Source: Myxococcus virescens | Lineage (GTDB): Bacteria > Myxococcota > Myxococcia > Myxococcales > Myxococcaceae | DNA length: 64,000 bases | Direction of reading: 5' to 3' | NCBI RefSeq assembly: GCF_900101905.1 | Contig: NZ_FNAJ01000025.1 | Location: 1,387-65,386 of the forward strand | In this document: positions 33,556 through 41,607 of the stretch, piece after piece | How positions within the stretch are numbered: position 1 is the first letter of the stretch | How the letters are laid out: each line of letters opens with the position of its first letter | The notes under the pieces: generated by a model | Seen by the model: only the letters and a program-made list of their open reading frames with translations | What the model was told of the DNA's origin: nothing | Databases searched by the model: none | Translations under genes and position numbers: made by a program

Positions 33556-33576
33556 GCGCCCCGAGGGCCGGGGCGC
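33556..33576 (-). terminator. Terminator hairpin downstream of the SDR gene
   Basis: A perfect 8-bp stem GCGCCCCG (33556-33563) with CGGGGCGC (33569-33576) and a 5-base loop begins 13 bp after the SDR stop on the minus strand. No long T-run follows. It probably ends the AidB-type/SDR transcript. Confidence 0.5.
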
Positions 33577-33588
33577 ACCTCTGCGCGC

Positions 33589-34410
33589 TCAGATGAAGTA
33601 GTCGGGGAGCAGCTCCGCCCCGGGCACCCTCTGGTACTTGTCGAAGTCCGTCACGCCCACGCCGCGAAGGACCTCCTCGTCGATGCAGAAGTTGCCGGTG
33701 AACTCGCGGCTCGGCTTGGTGAGGATGGCGTAGGCCGCGTCCGCCATGATTTCCGGCGTCCGGCAGCCGCGGATGGTCTCATCCCCGCCCAGCAGGTTCT
33801 GCACCGCCGCGGTGGCGATGACGGTGCGCGGCCAGATGGCGTTCACCGCGATGCCGTCCGAGCGCAGCTCCTCCGCCATGCCCAGCACGCACATGCTCAT
33901 GCCGAACTTCGCCATGGTGTACGCGACGTGGGGCGCGAACCAGCGCGCCTCCATGTTGAGCGGCGGCGAGTTGTTGAGGATGTGCGGGTTGCTGGCCTTC
34001 TTCAGGTACGGAATACACGCCTGCGAACACGCAAACGTGCCGCGCGTGTTGATGCCGTGCATCAGGTCGAAGCGCTTCATCGGCGTCTCGAGCGTGCCCG
34101 TGAGGCTGATGGCGCTGGCGTTGTTCACCAGGATGTCGATGCCGCCGAAGGTCTCCACCGCCTTGGCCACGGCGGCGGCAATCTGCTGCTCGTCGCGGAT
34201 GTCCACGACACAGGGCAGCGCCTTGCCACCCGCCTTCTCGATTTCCTCCGCCGCCGTGTAGATGGTGCCGGGGAGCTTGGGGTGCGGCTCCGTCGTCTTG
34301 GCGGCGATGATGATGTTGGCGCCATCCCGGGCAGCGCGGAGGGCAATGGCCTTGCCGATGCCACGGCTGGCACCGGTGATGAACAGCGTCTTTCCCTGGA
34401 GATTGGACAT
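33589..34410 (-). CDS. Short-chain dehydrogenase/reductase (HSDL2-like)
   Basis: A 273-residue NAD(P)-dependent SDR. The dinucleotide site is TGASRGIGKAIA, NNASAI marks the central NNAG-like loop, and a YxxxK catalytic pair is visible as YTMAK. The C-terminus (TGNFCIDEEVL near the end) matches the HSDL2-like subgroup, often tied to lipid oxidation. ATG at 34410 has AGGAGG upstream. It follows the acyl-CoA dehydrogenase by 64 bp on the same strand, so a shared role in fatty acid or branched-chain breakdown is likely. Confidence 0.9.
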   Translation of the reverse strand: MSNLQGKTLFITGASRGIGKAIALRAARDGANIIIAAKTTEPHPKLPGTIYTAAEEIEKAGGKALPCVVDIRDEQQIAAAVAKAVETFGGIDILVNNASAISLTGTLETPMKRFDLMHGINTRGTFACSQACIPYLKKASNPHILNNSPPLNMEARWFAPHVAYTMAKFGMSMCVLGMAEELRSDGIAVNAIWPRTVIATAAVQNLLGGDETIRGCRTPEIMADAAYAILTKPSREFTGNFCIDEEVLRGVGVTDFDKYQRVPGAELLPDYFI

Positions 34411-34474
34411 GGGGTGTCCTCCTATCACGAACGGGCGGATGGCTTCCGAGGCGCCCCCTTGGCGACGGGCTCCA

Positions 34475-36151
34475 TCACTTCGCGCCCTCGGAGAAGGCGC
34501 GCTCGATGAGCATCTGCATGGGAGCGTGGGCCGGTAGCGTGCCAAACGTCTGTCCATGCGCTCCGCCCAGGCGGGACTCGCAGAAGGCATCCGACACGGC
34601 GGTGTTGCCCGCGCGAATCAGCAGCGACGCCTGGAGCGCCAGCGCCAGCCCCTCCACGATGGTGCGCGAGCGCGCCTCCAGCGAGTCCGTGTTCGCCAGC
34701 GCCTTGCCCAGCCGCGCGGTGGCCTCGTCGTAGGCGGGGTGCCCGCCCTGCGCGGCCAGAAGCTCGGCGAAGAGGGCTTCCCGGCTGGCCGGCTCGCGCG
34801 ACGCCGCGCGCAGCACGTCCAGGCACTGGATGTTGCCGCTGCCCTCCCAGATGGAGTTGAGCGGGGCCTGCCGATACAGGCGCGGCAGGTTCGTCTCCTC
34901 CACGTAGCCCGCGCCGCCCAGGCACTCCTGCGCCTCGTTGACGAAGGAGGGCGTGCGCTTGCACACCCAGTACTTCCCCACCGCCGTGGCGATGCGGCAG
35001 AACGCGGCCTCCTTCTCGTCCCGAGGTGTGGCGTCCACCGCGCGGGAGACGCGCCCGGTGAGCGCGACATGGGCCTCCAGCTCCAGCGCCAGGTCCGCCA
35101 GCACGTTGCGCATCAGCGGCTGGTCGATGAGCCGCTTGCCGAACGCCACGCGGTGGCGCGTGTGGTGGATGGCCTGCACCAGCGCCTGACGCATCTGCCC
35201 GCTGGAACCAATCATGCAGTCCTGCCGCGTCAGCGCGACCATCTCCAGGATGGTGGGGACACCGCGGCCCTCCGCGCCCACCATCACCGCGTAGGCACCG
35301 TGCAGCTCCACCTCCGAGCTGGCGTTGCTCCAGTCGCCCAGCTTGTCCTTCAGTCGCTGGACGCGGATGGCATTGAGCGCGCCGTCCGGCGTGAAGCGCG
35401 GCATCAGGAAGCACGACAGGCCCCCCTCCGCGTGCGCCAGCACCAGGAAGGCGTCGCTCATGGGCGCGGAGAAGAACCACTTGTGGCCCACCAGCGCGTA
35501 GGGCTGACCGGGCCCGCGGCCTTCACCCAAGCGGTGCGCCTTGGTGGTGTTGGTGCGCACGTCGGAGCCACCCTGCTTCTCCGTCATGCCCATGCCAATG
35601 GTGGCGCCAGACTTCTGCGCTGCGGGGATGAAGCGGCTGTCGTAGGACGCCGAGCTCACGCGCGGCAGCCACTCCATCGCCACCTCCGGCTGGTGGCGCA
35701 GCGCGGGCACCGACGCATACGTCATCGTGAGCGGACAGCTCGTCCCCTGGTCCGCCTGGTTGTGCAGATAGAAGAGGGCCATGCGCGCCACGTGGGCGCC
35801 GGGCTTGTCCTCGTTGCGCCAGGCGAACCCCGACACGCCGTGGGCCATGCCCAGCTCCATCAGCCGGTGGTACGCGGGATGGAACTCCACCTCGTCTCGG
35901 CGGTTGCCATAGCGGTCGAAGGGCCGGAACCTGGGCTTGTTCTCGTTGGCGAGGAACGCCAGCTGCTGCATCTCCCCGCCCACCACGGGGCCGTACTTCG
36001 CCAGGTCGGCCTCCGCCCAGCCGCCACCCTCGCGGGCCACCACCTCGCGGAGCACGGTGTCCGTCGTCCACGCGTCGTACTCGAGCGGCGGAGGCTGGTT
36101 CGTGACTTCGTGCGTGAGGAAACCGGCGGCAATGGCGTTGCGTTCAGTCAT
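34475..36151 (-). CDS. Acyl-CoA dehydrogenase, AidB/isovaleryl type
   Basis: A 558-residue flavoprotein of the AidB-like acyl-CoA dehydrogenase subfamily. Marks include MGMTEKQGGSDVRTN, GHKWFFSAPMSDAFLVLA, and the C-terminal RVAFGKRLIDQP and ECLGGAGYVEETNLPRLYR blocks. The length and the long N-terminal region fit AidB better than the classical 380-residue enzymes. ATG at 36151 has AGGAGG upstream. The LysR gene upstream and the SDR downstream are collinear, suggesting one regulated unit. AidB in E. coli is linked to alkylation damage; here substrate use is not known. Confidence 0.88.
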   Translation of the reverse strand: MTERNAIAAGFLTHEVTNQPPPLEYDAWTTDTVLREVVAREGGGWAEADLAKYGPVVGGEMQQLAFLANENKPRFRPFDRYGNRRDEVEFHPAYHRLMELGMAHGVSGFAWRNEDKPGAHVARMALFYLHNQADQGTSCPLTMTYASVPALRHQPEVAMEWLPRVSSASYDSRFIPAAQKSGATIGMGMTEKQGGSDVRTNTTKAHRLGEGRGPGQPYALVGHKWFFSAPMSDAFLVLAHAEGGLSCFLMPRFTPDGALNAIRVQRLKDKLGDWSNASSEVELHGAYAVMVGAEGRGVPTILEMVALTRQDCMIGSSGQMRQALVQAIHHTRHRVAFGKRLIDQPLMRNVLADLALELEAHVALTGRVSRAVDATPRDEKEAAFCRIATAVGKYWVCKRTPSFVNEAQECLGGAGYVEETNLPRLYRQAPLNSIWEGSGNIQCLDVLRAASREPASREALFAELLAAQGGHPAYDEATARLGKALANTDSLEARSRTIVEGLALALQASLLIRAGNTAVSDAFCESRLGGAHGQTFGTLPAHAPMQMLIERAFSEGAK

Positions 36152-36245
36152 GGTGAAGGTCCTCCTGGGGACGATGCCCGGTGCCCCTGGATTACCGTGA
36201 ACACGCGCGGCAGGCCATCGCAACCCGAGGGGCGGATGCGGCGTG

Positions 36246-37130
36246 TCACCGCTTCTTCGCCTGCTCCAGCTCCTCGACCAGCAGCTCCGAAACCTTCCGC
36301 ACACGCGGTATGTCGAGCGCGGACTTCGCGCAGACCAGGTGCAGCTCGCTGGTGGCATAGGGCCCCAGGTCCAGGTCGAGCGGCACGAGGCTCCGCTCCC
36401 GCACGAAGCGGTGCCGCAGGTCGCCCAGCACCATGGCCCCGACACCCGCCTCGGCCGCGGCCAGCATCACCAGGTAGTTGTCGGCGGTGAACACGGGCGA
36501 GAAGCCGGGGATGATGGACTCCAACTGGGGATTGGGCGGCGTCGCATCGAACGGCGGCGCCCAGGCCACCCACGGAATCTGCTGGAGCGTGGGCCGCCTG
36601 GGCAGCCTCGCCTTGAGCGACTTCGCCACGAAGACCGCGTTGCGAATCTGCACCCCATACACGCGCTTCAAGTCCGCGTTCGGCGGGCACCGGGCCCGCA
36701 GCGCGAGGTCTGCCTCGCCGCGCCCCAGGTCCAGGTACTGAATCCCGGAGAGCACCTCCAACCGCAACCCCGGGTGCTTCTTCGCCACCGCCCCCGAAAA
36801 AGGCGCGAGGAAGTCGAAGCACAGGTACGGCGCCGCCGTCACCCGCACCAGGCCGCGAGGCGACGTGTCCGACGACTCCGCCGCGCGGTGCAGCTCTCCG
36901 GCCCACTCCGCCATCTTCTTGGCCGGTAGCACCAGTCGCTCGCCCGCCGCCGTCAGCACCGCCCCATCCACGCCTCGGCGGAACAGAGAGGCGCCCACCG
37001 CGTACTCCAGCGCCGCCAGCCGCCGGCTCACCGTGGGCTGACCGATGCGGAGCCGCCGCGCCGCCCCGCTGAAGCTGCCCGTCTCCGCGATGGCGAGGAA
37101 CAGCCGCGCGTCATCCCAGGAGATATCCAT
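36246..37130 (-). CDS. LysR-family transcriptional regulator
   Basis: A 294-residue LTTR. The winged-helix region is at the N-terminus (DDARLFLAIAETGSFSGAARRLRIGQPTVSRRLAALE), followed by the effector-binding domain. It could activate or repress either neighbour: the collinear AidB-like gene or the divergent MBL-fold gene 88 bp away. A 14-bp palindrome lies just upstream of its start codon (see 37135-37148). Confidence 0.92.
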   Translation of the reverse strand: MDISWDDARLFLAIAETGSFSGAARRLRIGQPTVSRRLAALEYAVGASLFRRGVDGAVLTAAGERLVLPAKKMAEWAGELHRAAESSDTSPRGLVRVTAAPYLCFDFLAPFSGAVAKKHPGLRLEVLSGIQYLDLGRGEADLALRARCPPNADLKRVYGVQIRNAVFVAKSLKARLPRRPTLQQIPWVAWAPPFDATPPNPQLESIIPGFSPVFTADNYLVMLAAAEAGVGAMVLGDLRHRFVRERSLVPLDLDLGPYATSELHLVCAKSALDIPRVRKVSELLVEELEQAKKR

Positions 37131-37134
37131 GAAT

Positions 37135-37148
37135 GCATGACCTCATGC
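37135..37148. promoter_or_regulatory. Palindrome in the LysR/MBL divergent gap
   Basis: GCATGACCTCATGC is a perfect 6-bp inverted repeat around a 2-base centre, 4 bp upstream of the LysR start. It is a candidate site for autoregulation and for control of the divergent MBL-fold lipoprotein gene. LTTR sites usually follow T-N11-A; this one is only a rough fit. Confidence 0.4.
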
Positions 37149-37218
37149 CTGAATCGCCATTTTCCATCCATTCTTGCATCGCTACCTTGCGCCTGTCTCG
37201 ACGTGCAGGAGCCCCACC

Positions 37219-38160
37219 ATGCGGAACCGTTCCCTTGCCCTCTCGTTCGCCACCGTGCTCGCCACCGCCGCCCTCACGGGCTGCGCCGTCACCTCACATG
37301 GCGTGCAGCCCTCCGCGCTCGGCAAGGCGCGCCCTTCGTCGGAGCTGCTACCGATGCTGACGCAACCCGGCCCCGTGGAGCTGGAGACGGTCGTCTCCTG
37401 CGACTGGGCCGTGGAGCGCGGCGGCCTCATCAACCTGGACCACCCCACCGCGAAGCGCGCGGGCCTGGAGGACGGGGATGAACCGGTCCAGGTCTTCTTC
37501 CACGCCCTCCGCCACCCGGAGAAGGGGCTCTTCATCGTCGACACCGGCGTGGAGACGGCGCTGCGGGACGCGCCGGAGAAGGCCGCCATGCGCGGGCTCG
37601 TCGCCAGCGCCATGAACATGGAGAAGATGACGGTGCACGCGCCGCTGGGGGAGTGGCTGGCGAAGCAGCAACAGCCGCTGGCGGGCGTGTTCCTCACGCA
37701 CCTGCATCTGGACCACATCACCGGCATGGCGGACGTGCCCGCCGGGACACCCGTCTACACCGGACCGGGTGAAGCCTCCGACCGCGCCTTCGTGAACCTC
37801 GTCGTCCAGGGCAACAGCGACCGGGCCCTGGCCGGCAAGCCGCCGCTGTCGGAGTGGACCTACGCGAGGGAGGACTCCGGCCTGTTCGACGGCGCGGTGG
37901 ACATCTTCGGGGACGGCTCCGTGTGGGCGCTCTGGCTGCCCGGGCACACGCCCGGCACCACCGCGTACCTGGTGCGCTCCACGAAGGGCCCGGTGCTGCT
38001 CGCGGGGGACATCAGCCACACCCGCTGGGGCTGGGAGCACGACGTGGAGCCCGGCTCGTTCAACAACGACGCGGACCGGGCCACGGTGAGCTTCAAGAAG
38101 CTGCGCGCGTTCGCCCAGGCACACCCCGAGGTCGAGGTGCGTATGGGCCACCAACACTGA
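37219..38160 (+). CDS. Metallo-beta-lactamase-fold hydrolase, lipoprotein
   Basis: A 313-residue MBL-fold protein with a signal peptide ending in lipobox LTGC. The zinc motif is THLHLDHITGM, followed by PGHTPGTTAYLV and a later Asp in LLAGDISHTRW, as in lactonases and related hydrolases. ATG at 37219 has GGAG upstream. Quorum-signal lactonase activity is possible from the fold, but nothing proves it. Divergent from the LysR gene. Confidence 0.85.
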   Translation: MRNRSLALSFATVLATAALTGCAVTSHGVQPSALGKARPSSELLPMLTQPGPVELETVVSCDWAVERGGLINLDHPTAKRAGLEDGDEPVQVFFHALRHPEKGLFIVDTGVETALRDAPEKAAMRGLVASAMNMEKMTVHAPLGEWLAKQQQPLAGVFLTHLHLDHITGMADVPAGTPVYTGPGEASDRAFVNLVVQGNSDRALAGKPPLSEWTYAREDSGLFDGAVDIFGDGSVWALWLPGHTPGTTAYLVRSTKGPVLLAGDISHTRWGWEHDVEPGSFNNDADRATVSFKKLRAFAQAHPEVEVRMGHQH

Positions 38161-38172
38161 CGCGCGGAGGCT

Positions 38173-39159
38173 TCAGTTCCGGGTGTGCTGCCGGAAGAAG
38201 TCCCACATGATGGAGGTGCCGTCCGGTCCGGACGGGTCTGCGAAGGGATAGCGCGAATCCCCACCGGGCCAGGCGTGGTCCATCCCCTGGATTTCGATGT
38301 GCCGCGCCACCAGCGAGCCGCCGTAGACGTAGTCGTCCACCGTATACGCGCGCCCGCCGGGCACACTGGCCCGCGTCACCTGCGTGGCCACCGGACGGAT
38401 GCTGTCGTTGGCCACGCTGTCATCGCCGTAGTCGCTGGTCTGGAGGAACTGCCGCGTCGCCTGCCGGCCGTTGACGATGTTGACGACGCTGTCCTTCGTC
38501 CCATGCACGACGAGCACCGGCGCCGTGTGACGCGGACGGCCCGAGCACTCCCACGCGTCCCGGCCCCGGTCATCCGGGTGGTAGATGCTGCCGAAGAGCA
38601 TCGCGAAGCCCGTGCCCGAAATCGTGGTAGCCGCCTTGTACATGGCGCCCGCGCCAATCATCCCCGCCGCGAACACGTCCGAGTAGCAGGCCAGCAGCGT
38701 GCCTGTGAGCACCGCGCCGGAGCTCACGCCGCCCACGTAGATGCGGCGCGCATCCACCGCGTAGTGCCGCTTCACCTGCTCCACCATGCCCACCACGAGC
38801 GCGGGCTCACCGTGGTCTCGCGTCTGGTTGAGCACCAGCATGAAGTTCCAGCACTGCGTGGGGTTCGCGAACGTCGCCTGGTTCGGGTACAGCACCAGAA
38901 ACTTCTCCGCGTCCGCCTTCTCGTTGAGGCGCGAGAGGCCGGCGAACTGGCTCGGGTTCTGGAAGCAGCCGTGCAGCGCCACCACCAGGGGCAGCGGCGT
39001 GTCCGCCTGGTAACCCGTGGGCACCCAGAGCTGGAAGCCCCGGGTCCCTTCGATGCCGTGGACCCAGGTGCCGGCGCGCGCGGGGGCCGCGGCGGTGAGC
39101 GTGAGGACGGCGAGCAGCAACAACCCCGTGCGCGAGCACGTGACAGCGTTCCGCTTCAT
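38173..39159 (-). CDS. Secreted PHB-depolymerase/feruloyl-esterase-type alpha/beta hydrolase
   Basis: A 328-residue exported esterase. The signal peptide precedes VVALHGCFQNPSQF, which is the oxyanion-side block of the esterase PHB family. The nucleophile elbow is GVSSG, with likely Asp in HGTKDSV and His in MDHAWPGG. It could degrade polyhydroxyalkanoate oligomers or plant or prey polymers. The alpha/beta hydrolase upstream ends 32 bp before it on the same strand, so the two are probably co-expressed. Confidence 0.88.
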   Translation of the reverse strand: MKRNAVTCSRTGLLLLAVLTLTAAAPARAGTWVHGIEGTRGFQLWVPTGYQADTPLPLVVALHGCFQNPSQFAGLSRLNEKADAEKFLVLYPNQATFANPTQCWNFMLVLNQTRDHGEPALVVGMVEQVKRHYAVDARRIYVGGVSSGAVLTGTLLACYSDVFAAGMIGAGAMYKAATTISGTGFAMLFGSIYHPDDRGRDAWECSGRPRHTAPVLVVHGTKDSVVNIVNGRQATRQFLQTSDYGDDSVANDSIRPVATQVTRASVPGGRAYTVDDYVYGGSLVARHIEIQGMDHAWPGGDSRYPFADPSGPDGTSIMWDFFRQHTRN

Positions 39160-39191
39160 TGGCTGACTCCTTCGGGGTGGGGGAACCGCGC

Positions 39192-40007
39192 TCAGCCCGG
39201 CTGCCGCGCATCCGCCGCGGCGTCCTCGACTCCGGCCAGGAAGGCCTCCACTGCGTCGGCGACCTTGTCGGGCTGGTCATGCGGTGACGCATGGCCGGAA
39301 TCACTCAACACCTGGAGCCGCGCGTTCGGCAGCAGGTCCACATAGGCCCGCTTCGTGGACACGGGCGTGTAGTCCCTGTCGGACGCGAGCACCAGCACCG
39401 GGCAGGTGATGCCGCCCAGGTGCCGCATGACGCTCCACCCCACCAACCCCTTCGTCGCGCGCAGGTACGCGTCCGGGTCGTTGGCGCTGAATATCTCCAG
39501 CGCGCGCTGGCGAAGCGCTTCCTGCTCGGGCTTGGGGAAGAGCTTGGGCGCCAGGACCTTCGCCAGCACGGAGGGCCCCAGCAGCTTCAGCAGCGTCAGC
39601 CGCAGGCCGAACTCGAGCTTGCGGCGCAGCGTGTGCGCCACCAGCTCCGGCCCGCTGTTGACGATGACCAGGCTGCGCACCAGCTCCGGCCGGTCCACCG
39701 CGAGCTGGAACCCCATCATCCCGCCCATGGACAGGCCCACCACGTGGACGCCGGTGAGACCCAGCGCGTCACACAGCCCGGCGATGTCCCGAGCGAAGCG
39801 CGGCACGCCATAGGCGCCCGGCGGCTTTCCGCTGCGGCCATGCCCCCGCGCATCGGGAACGATGACGCGATGGCGGCCCGTCAGTCTGGGTGCCACGGAC
39901 TCCCAGTCCCGGCCAGAGGAGCCAAGCCCGTGAAGAAGCAGCACGGGGGTGCCCTCACCCGATTCCTCGAAGTAGAGGGAGAGCTCCTCCAACTGGAGCA
40001 ACGGCAT
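39192..40007 (-). CDS. Alpha/beta hydrolase
   Basis: A 271-residue cytoplasmic hydrolase. The HG oxyanion block is LLLHGLGSSGRDW, the nucleophile elbow GLSMGG, and the likely acid and base are in ASDRDYTPV and SGHASPHDQP. The substrate is unknown. It diverges from the TetR gene across an 86-bp gap that holds a palindromic operator candidate, so the TetR protein likely controls it and perhaps the esterase downstream. Confidence 0.88.
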   Translation of the reverse strand: MPLLQLEELSLYFEESGEGTPVLLLHGLGSSGRDWESVAPRLTGRHRVIVPDARGHGRSGKPPGAYGVPRFARDIAGLCDALGLTGVHVVGLSMGGMMGFQLAVDRPELVRSLVIVNSGPELVAHTLRRKLEFGLRLTLLKLLGPSVLAKVLAPKLFPKPEQEALRQRALEIFSANDPDAYLRATKGLVGWSVMRHLGGITCPVLVLASDRDYTPVSTKRAYVDLLPNARLQVLSDSGHASPHDQPDKVADAVEAFLAGVEDAAADARQPG

Positions 40008-40064
40008 GTTCGGACCCCAGATTCAGGTAGGAAGCGTGTCGAACCGCAGGTCCGAAGCTACATG

Positions 40065-40078
40065 AACGAACGTTCGTT
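40065..40078. promoter_or_regulatory. TetR operator candidate
   Basis: AACGAACGTTCGTT is a perfect 14-bp palindrome in the gap between the alpha/beta hydrolase and tetR genes. Its centre is 22 bp before the TetR start. Its place and size fit a TetR-family dimer site that controls both directions. Confidence 0.65.
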
Positions 40079-40093
40079 TTTCAAGAGTACCCC

Positions 40094-40744
40094 ATGAGCA
40101 CCTCCCCCCGCTCTCGCCTGCGCGCCACGGATGCCCGCCTCCCCCCCACGGCGGCAGCCCCTCCCGAAGGCACGCGCCGACGCATCCTGGAGACGGCCCT
40201 GCAGCTCTTCGCGAGCCGCGGCTATCACGACACGTCCATTCGGGACCTGGCGTCAGCCCTGGAGCTGCGGCCCAGCGCGCTGTACGCCCACTTCGCGGCC
40301 AAGGACCACGTCCTCGCGGAGCTGGTGCGCATTGGCCACGAGGCCCATTTCGAGGCGCTGGAGACCGCGTTCCAGGGCGCGAAGCCCACGCCCGCGGACC
40401 AGGTGCGCGCGCTGGTTCATGCGCACACGCGCGTCCACGCGGAGCATCCGCAGCTCGCGTTGGTGGTGAACGAGGAGTTCTACGCGCTGAGCCTGGAGCT
40501 GGCGGCGCCCGCGCAAGCGCTGCGGGACAAGGCCAACGCCATGTTGCTGGACGCCATCCAGCGCGGCATGGCCCAGGGACAGTTCTCCCCGCTCCATCCT
40601 CACATCACCGCCGCGGCGATTGTGGGCATGGGCTCTCGCATCCCCCACTGGTTCGAACCCGGCGGCCCCATCGCGGTGGAGACCCTGGCGAAGACCCACG
40701 CCGAGCTGGCGCTGCGGATGCTGGGAAGTGTCTCCGGCGCGTGA
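40094..40744 (+). CDS. TetR-family transcriptional regulator
   Basis: A 216-residue repressor-type protein. The DNA-binding HTH is RRRILETALQLFASRGYHDTSIRDLASALELRPSALYAHFAAKDHVL (about 28-74). The rest is the helical ligand-binding domain. The palindrome at 40065-40078 is the probable operator. Candidate targets are its own gene and the divergent hydrolase-esterase pair. The ligand may be an acyl compound, but this is a guess. Confidence 0.9.
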   Translation: MSTSPRSRLRATDARLPPTAAAPPEGTRRRILETALQLFASRGYHDTSIRDLASALELRPSALYAHFAAKDHVLAELVRIGHEAHFEALETAFQGAKPTPADQVRALVHAHTRVHAEHPQLALVVNEEFYALSLELAAPAQALRDKANAMLLDAIQRGMAQGQFSPLHPHITAAAIVGMGSRIPHWFEPGGPIAVETLAKTHAELALRMLGSVSGA

Positions 40745-40878
40745 GGCCGCACGCCCCGCGCGCTCGACAGGACTCGGCGACACGGCCGGTTGCTGCCCTT
40801 TGAATTTTCCCAACACGCTCGCGTCAGCAGGCGCATCCACCGCAACGGCGGATCCTTCCTCACGCTGGATACCCTCAC

Positions 40879-41595
40879 ATGACCACTCGCATGCTCTCGA
40901 AGCTCACGGCGCTCTCCCTCACCCTGTCCGCTCCCGCCTTCGCTAGCGCCGACGATGTCGAACAGGCCCAGGAGGACCGGGGCTTCGCGCTGGGACTGCG
41001 GGCGGGCTACGGAGTCCCACTGGGGCACGCCGCGGGCTCCGAGCTCGGCGAAACCCCCAAGATGAGCGAGGTGTTCAAGAGCGCCATCCCCTTGCAGGTG
41101 GAGGCGGGATACTTCTTCAACTCGAATGTCTACCTGGGGGCCTACTTTCAGTACGCGCCCGTGCTGCTCGCCGAGGACTGCGAATCGGACGTCAGTTGCT
41201 CCGCCGATCAGATGCGCTTCGGCATCAACGCGTCCTACCACTTCCGGGCGGGAGAGAAGCTCAGGCCCTGGATGGGCCTGGGCATCGGCTACGAGATGCT
41301 CAACCTGAAAGTATCCTCGAGCGAGGCCGGCGTGGAGGCCACCATTGGCACGGGCGTCCGCGGCATCGAGTTCGCCGCCCTCCAGGCCGGCGCCGACTAT
41401 CGCATCAACGACACGTTCTCCATCGGGCCCTACCTGTCGCTGGCGGCCGGCGTCTACCAGTCGTCGACCTCCAGCATGGAGATGAAGAACGTGCCCATCA
41501 TTGGTGATGTCTCCGAGTCGGAGTCGGAGAGCATCGACAACAAGACGGTCCACGCCTGGCTGTCCGGCGGCGTGCGGGCGCAGTTCCGCTTCTAG
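40879..41595 (+). CDS. Outer-membrane beta-barrel protein
   Basis: A 238-residue protein with a signal peptide (LTALSLTLSAPAFA) and an alternating beta-strand pattern: FALGLRAGYGVPLG, VEAGYFFNSNVYLGAYFQYAPV, and the C-terminal WLSGGVRAQFRF with an aromatic end residue, as expected for barrel assembly. Two cysteines (DCESDVSC) may pair in a loop. Function unknown; it resembles small OmpW/Ail-type barrels in outline only. Confidence 0.8.
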   Translation: MTTRMLSKLTALSLTLSAPAFASADDVEQAQEDRGFALGLRAGYGVPLGHAAGSELGETPKMSEVFKSAIPLQVEAGYFFNSNVYLGAYFQYAPVLLAEDCESDVSCSADQMRFGINASYHFRAGEKLRPWMGLGIGYEMLNLKVSSSEAGVEATIGTGVRGIEFAALQAGADYRINDTFSIGPYLSLAAGVYQSSTSSMEMKNVPIIGDVSESESESIDNKTVHAWLSGGVRAQFRF

Positions 41596-41607
41596 GCCGC
41601 GCCCACC

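Noticed and set aside
33397-33588. Gap upstream of mltA as a possible small gene
   Set aside because: No frame with a start and ribosome site; the terminator of the SDR gene lies here.
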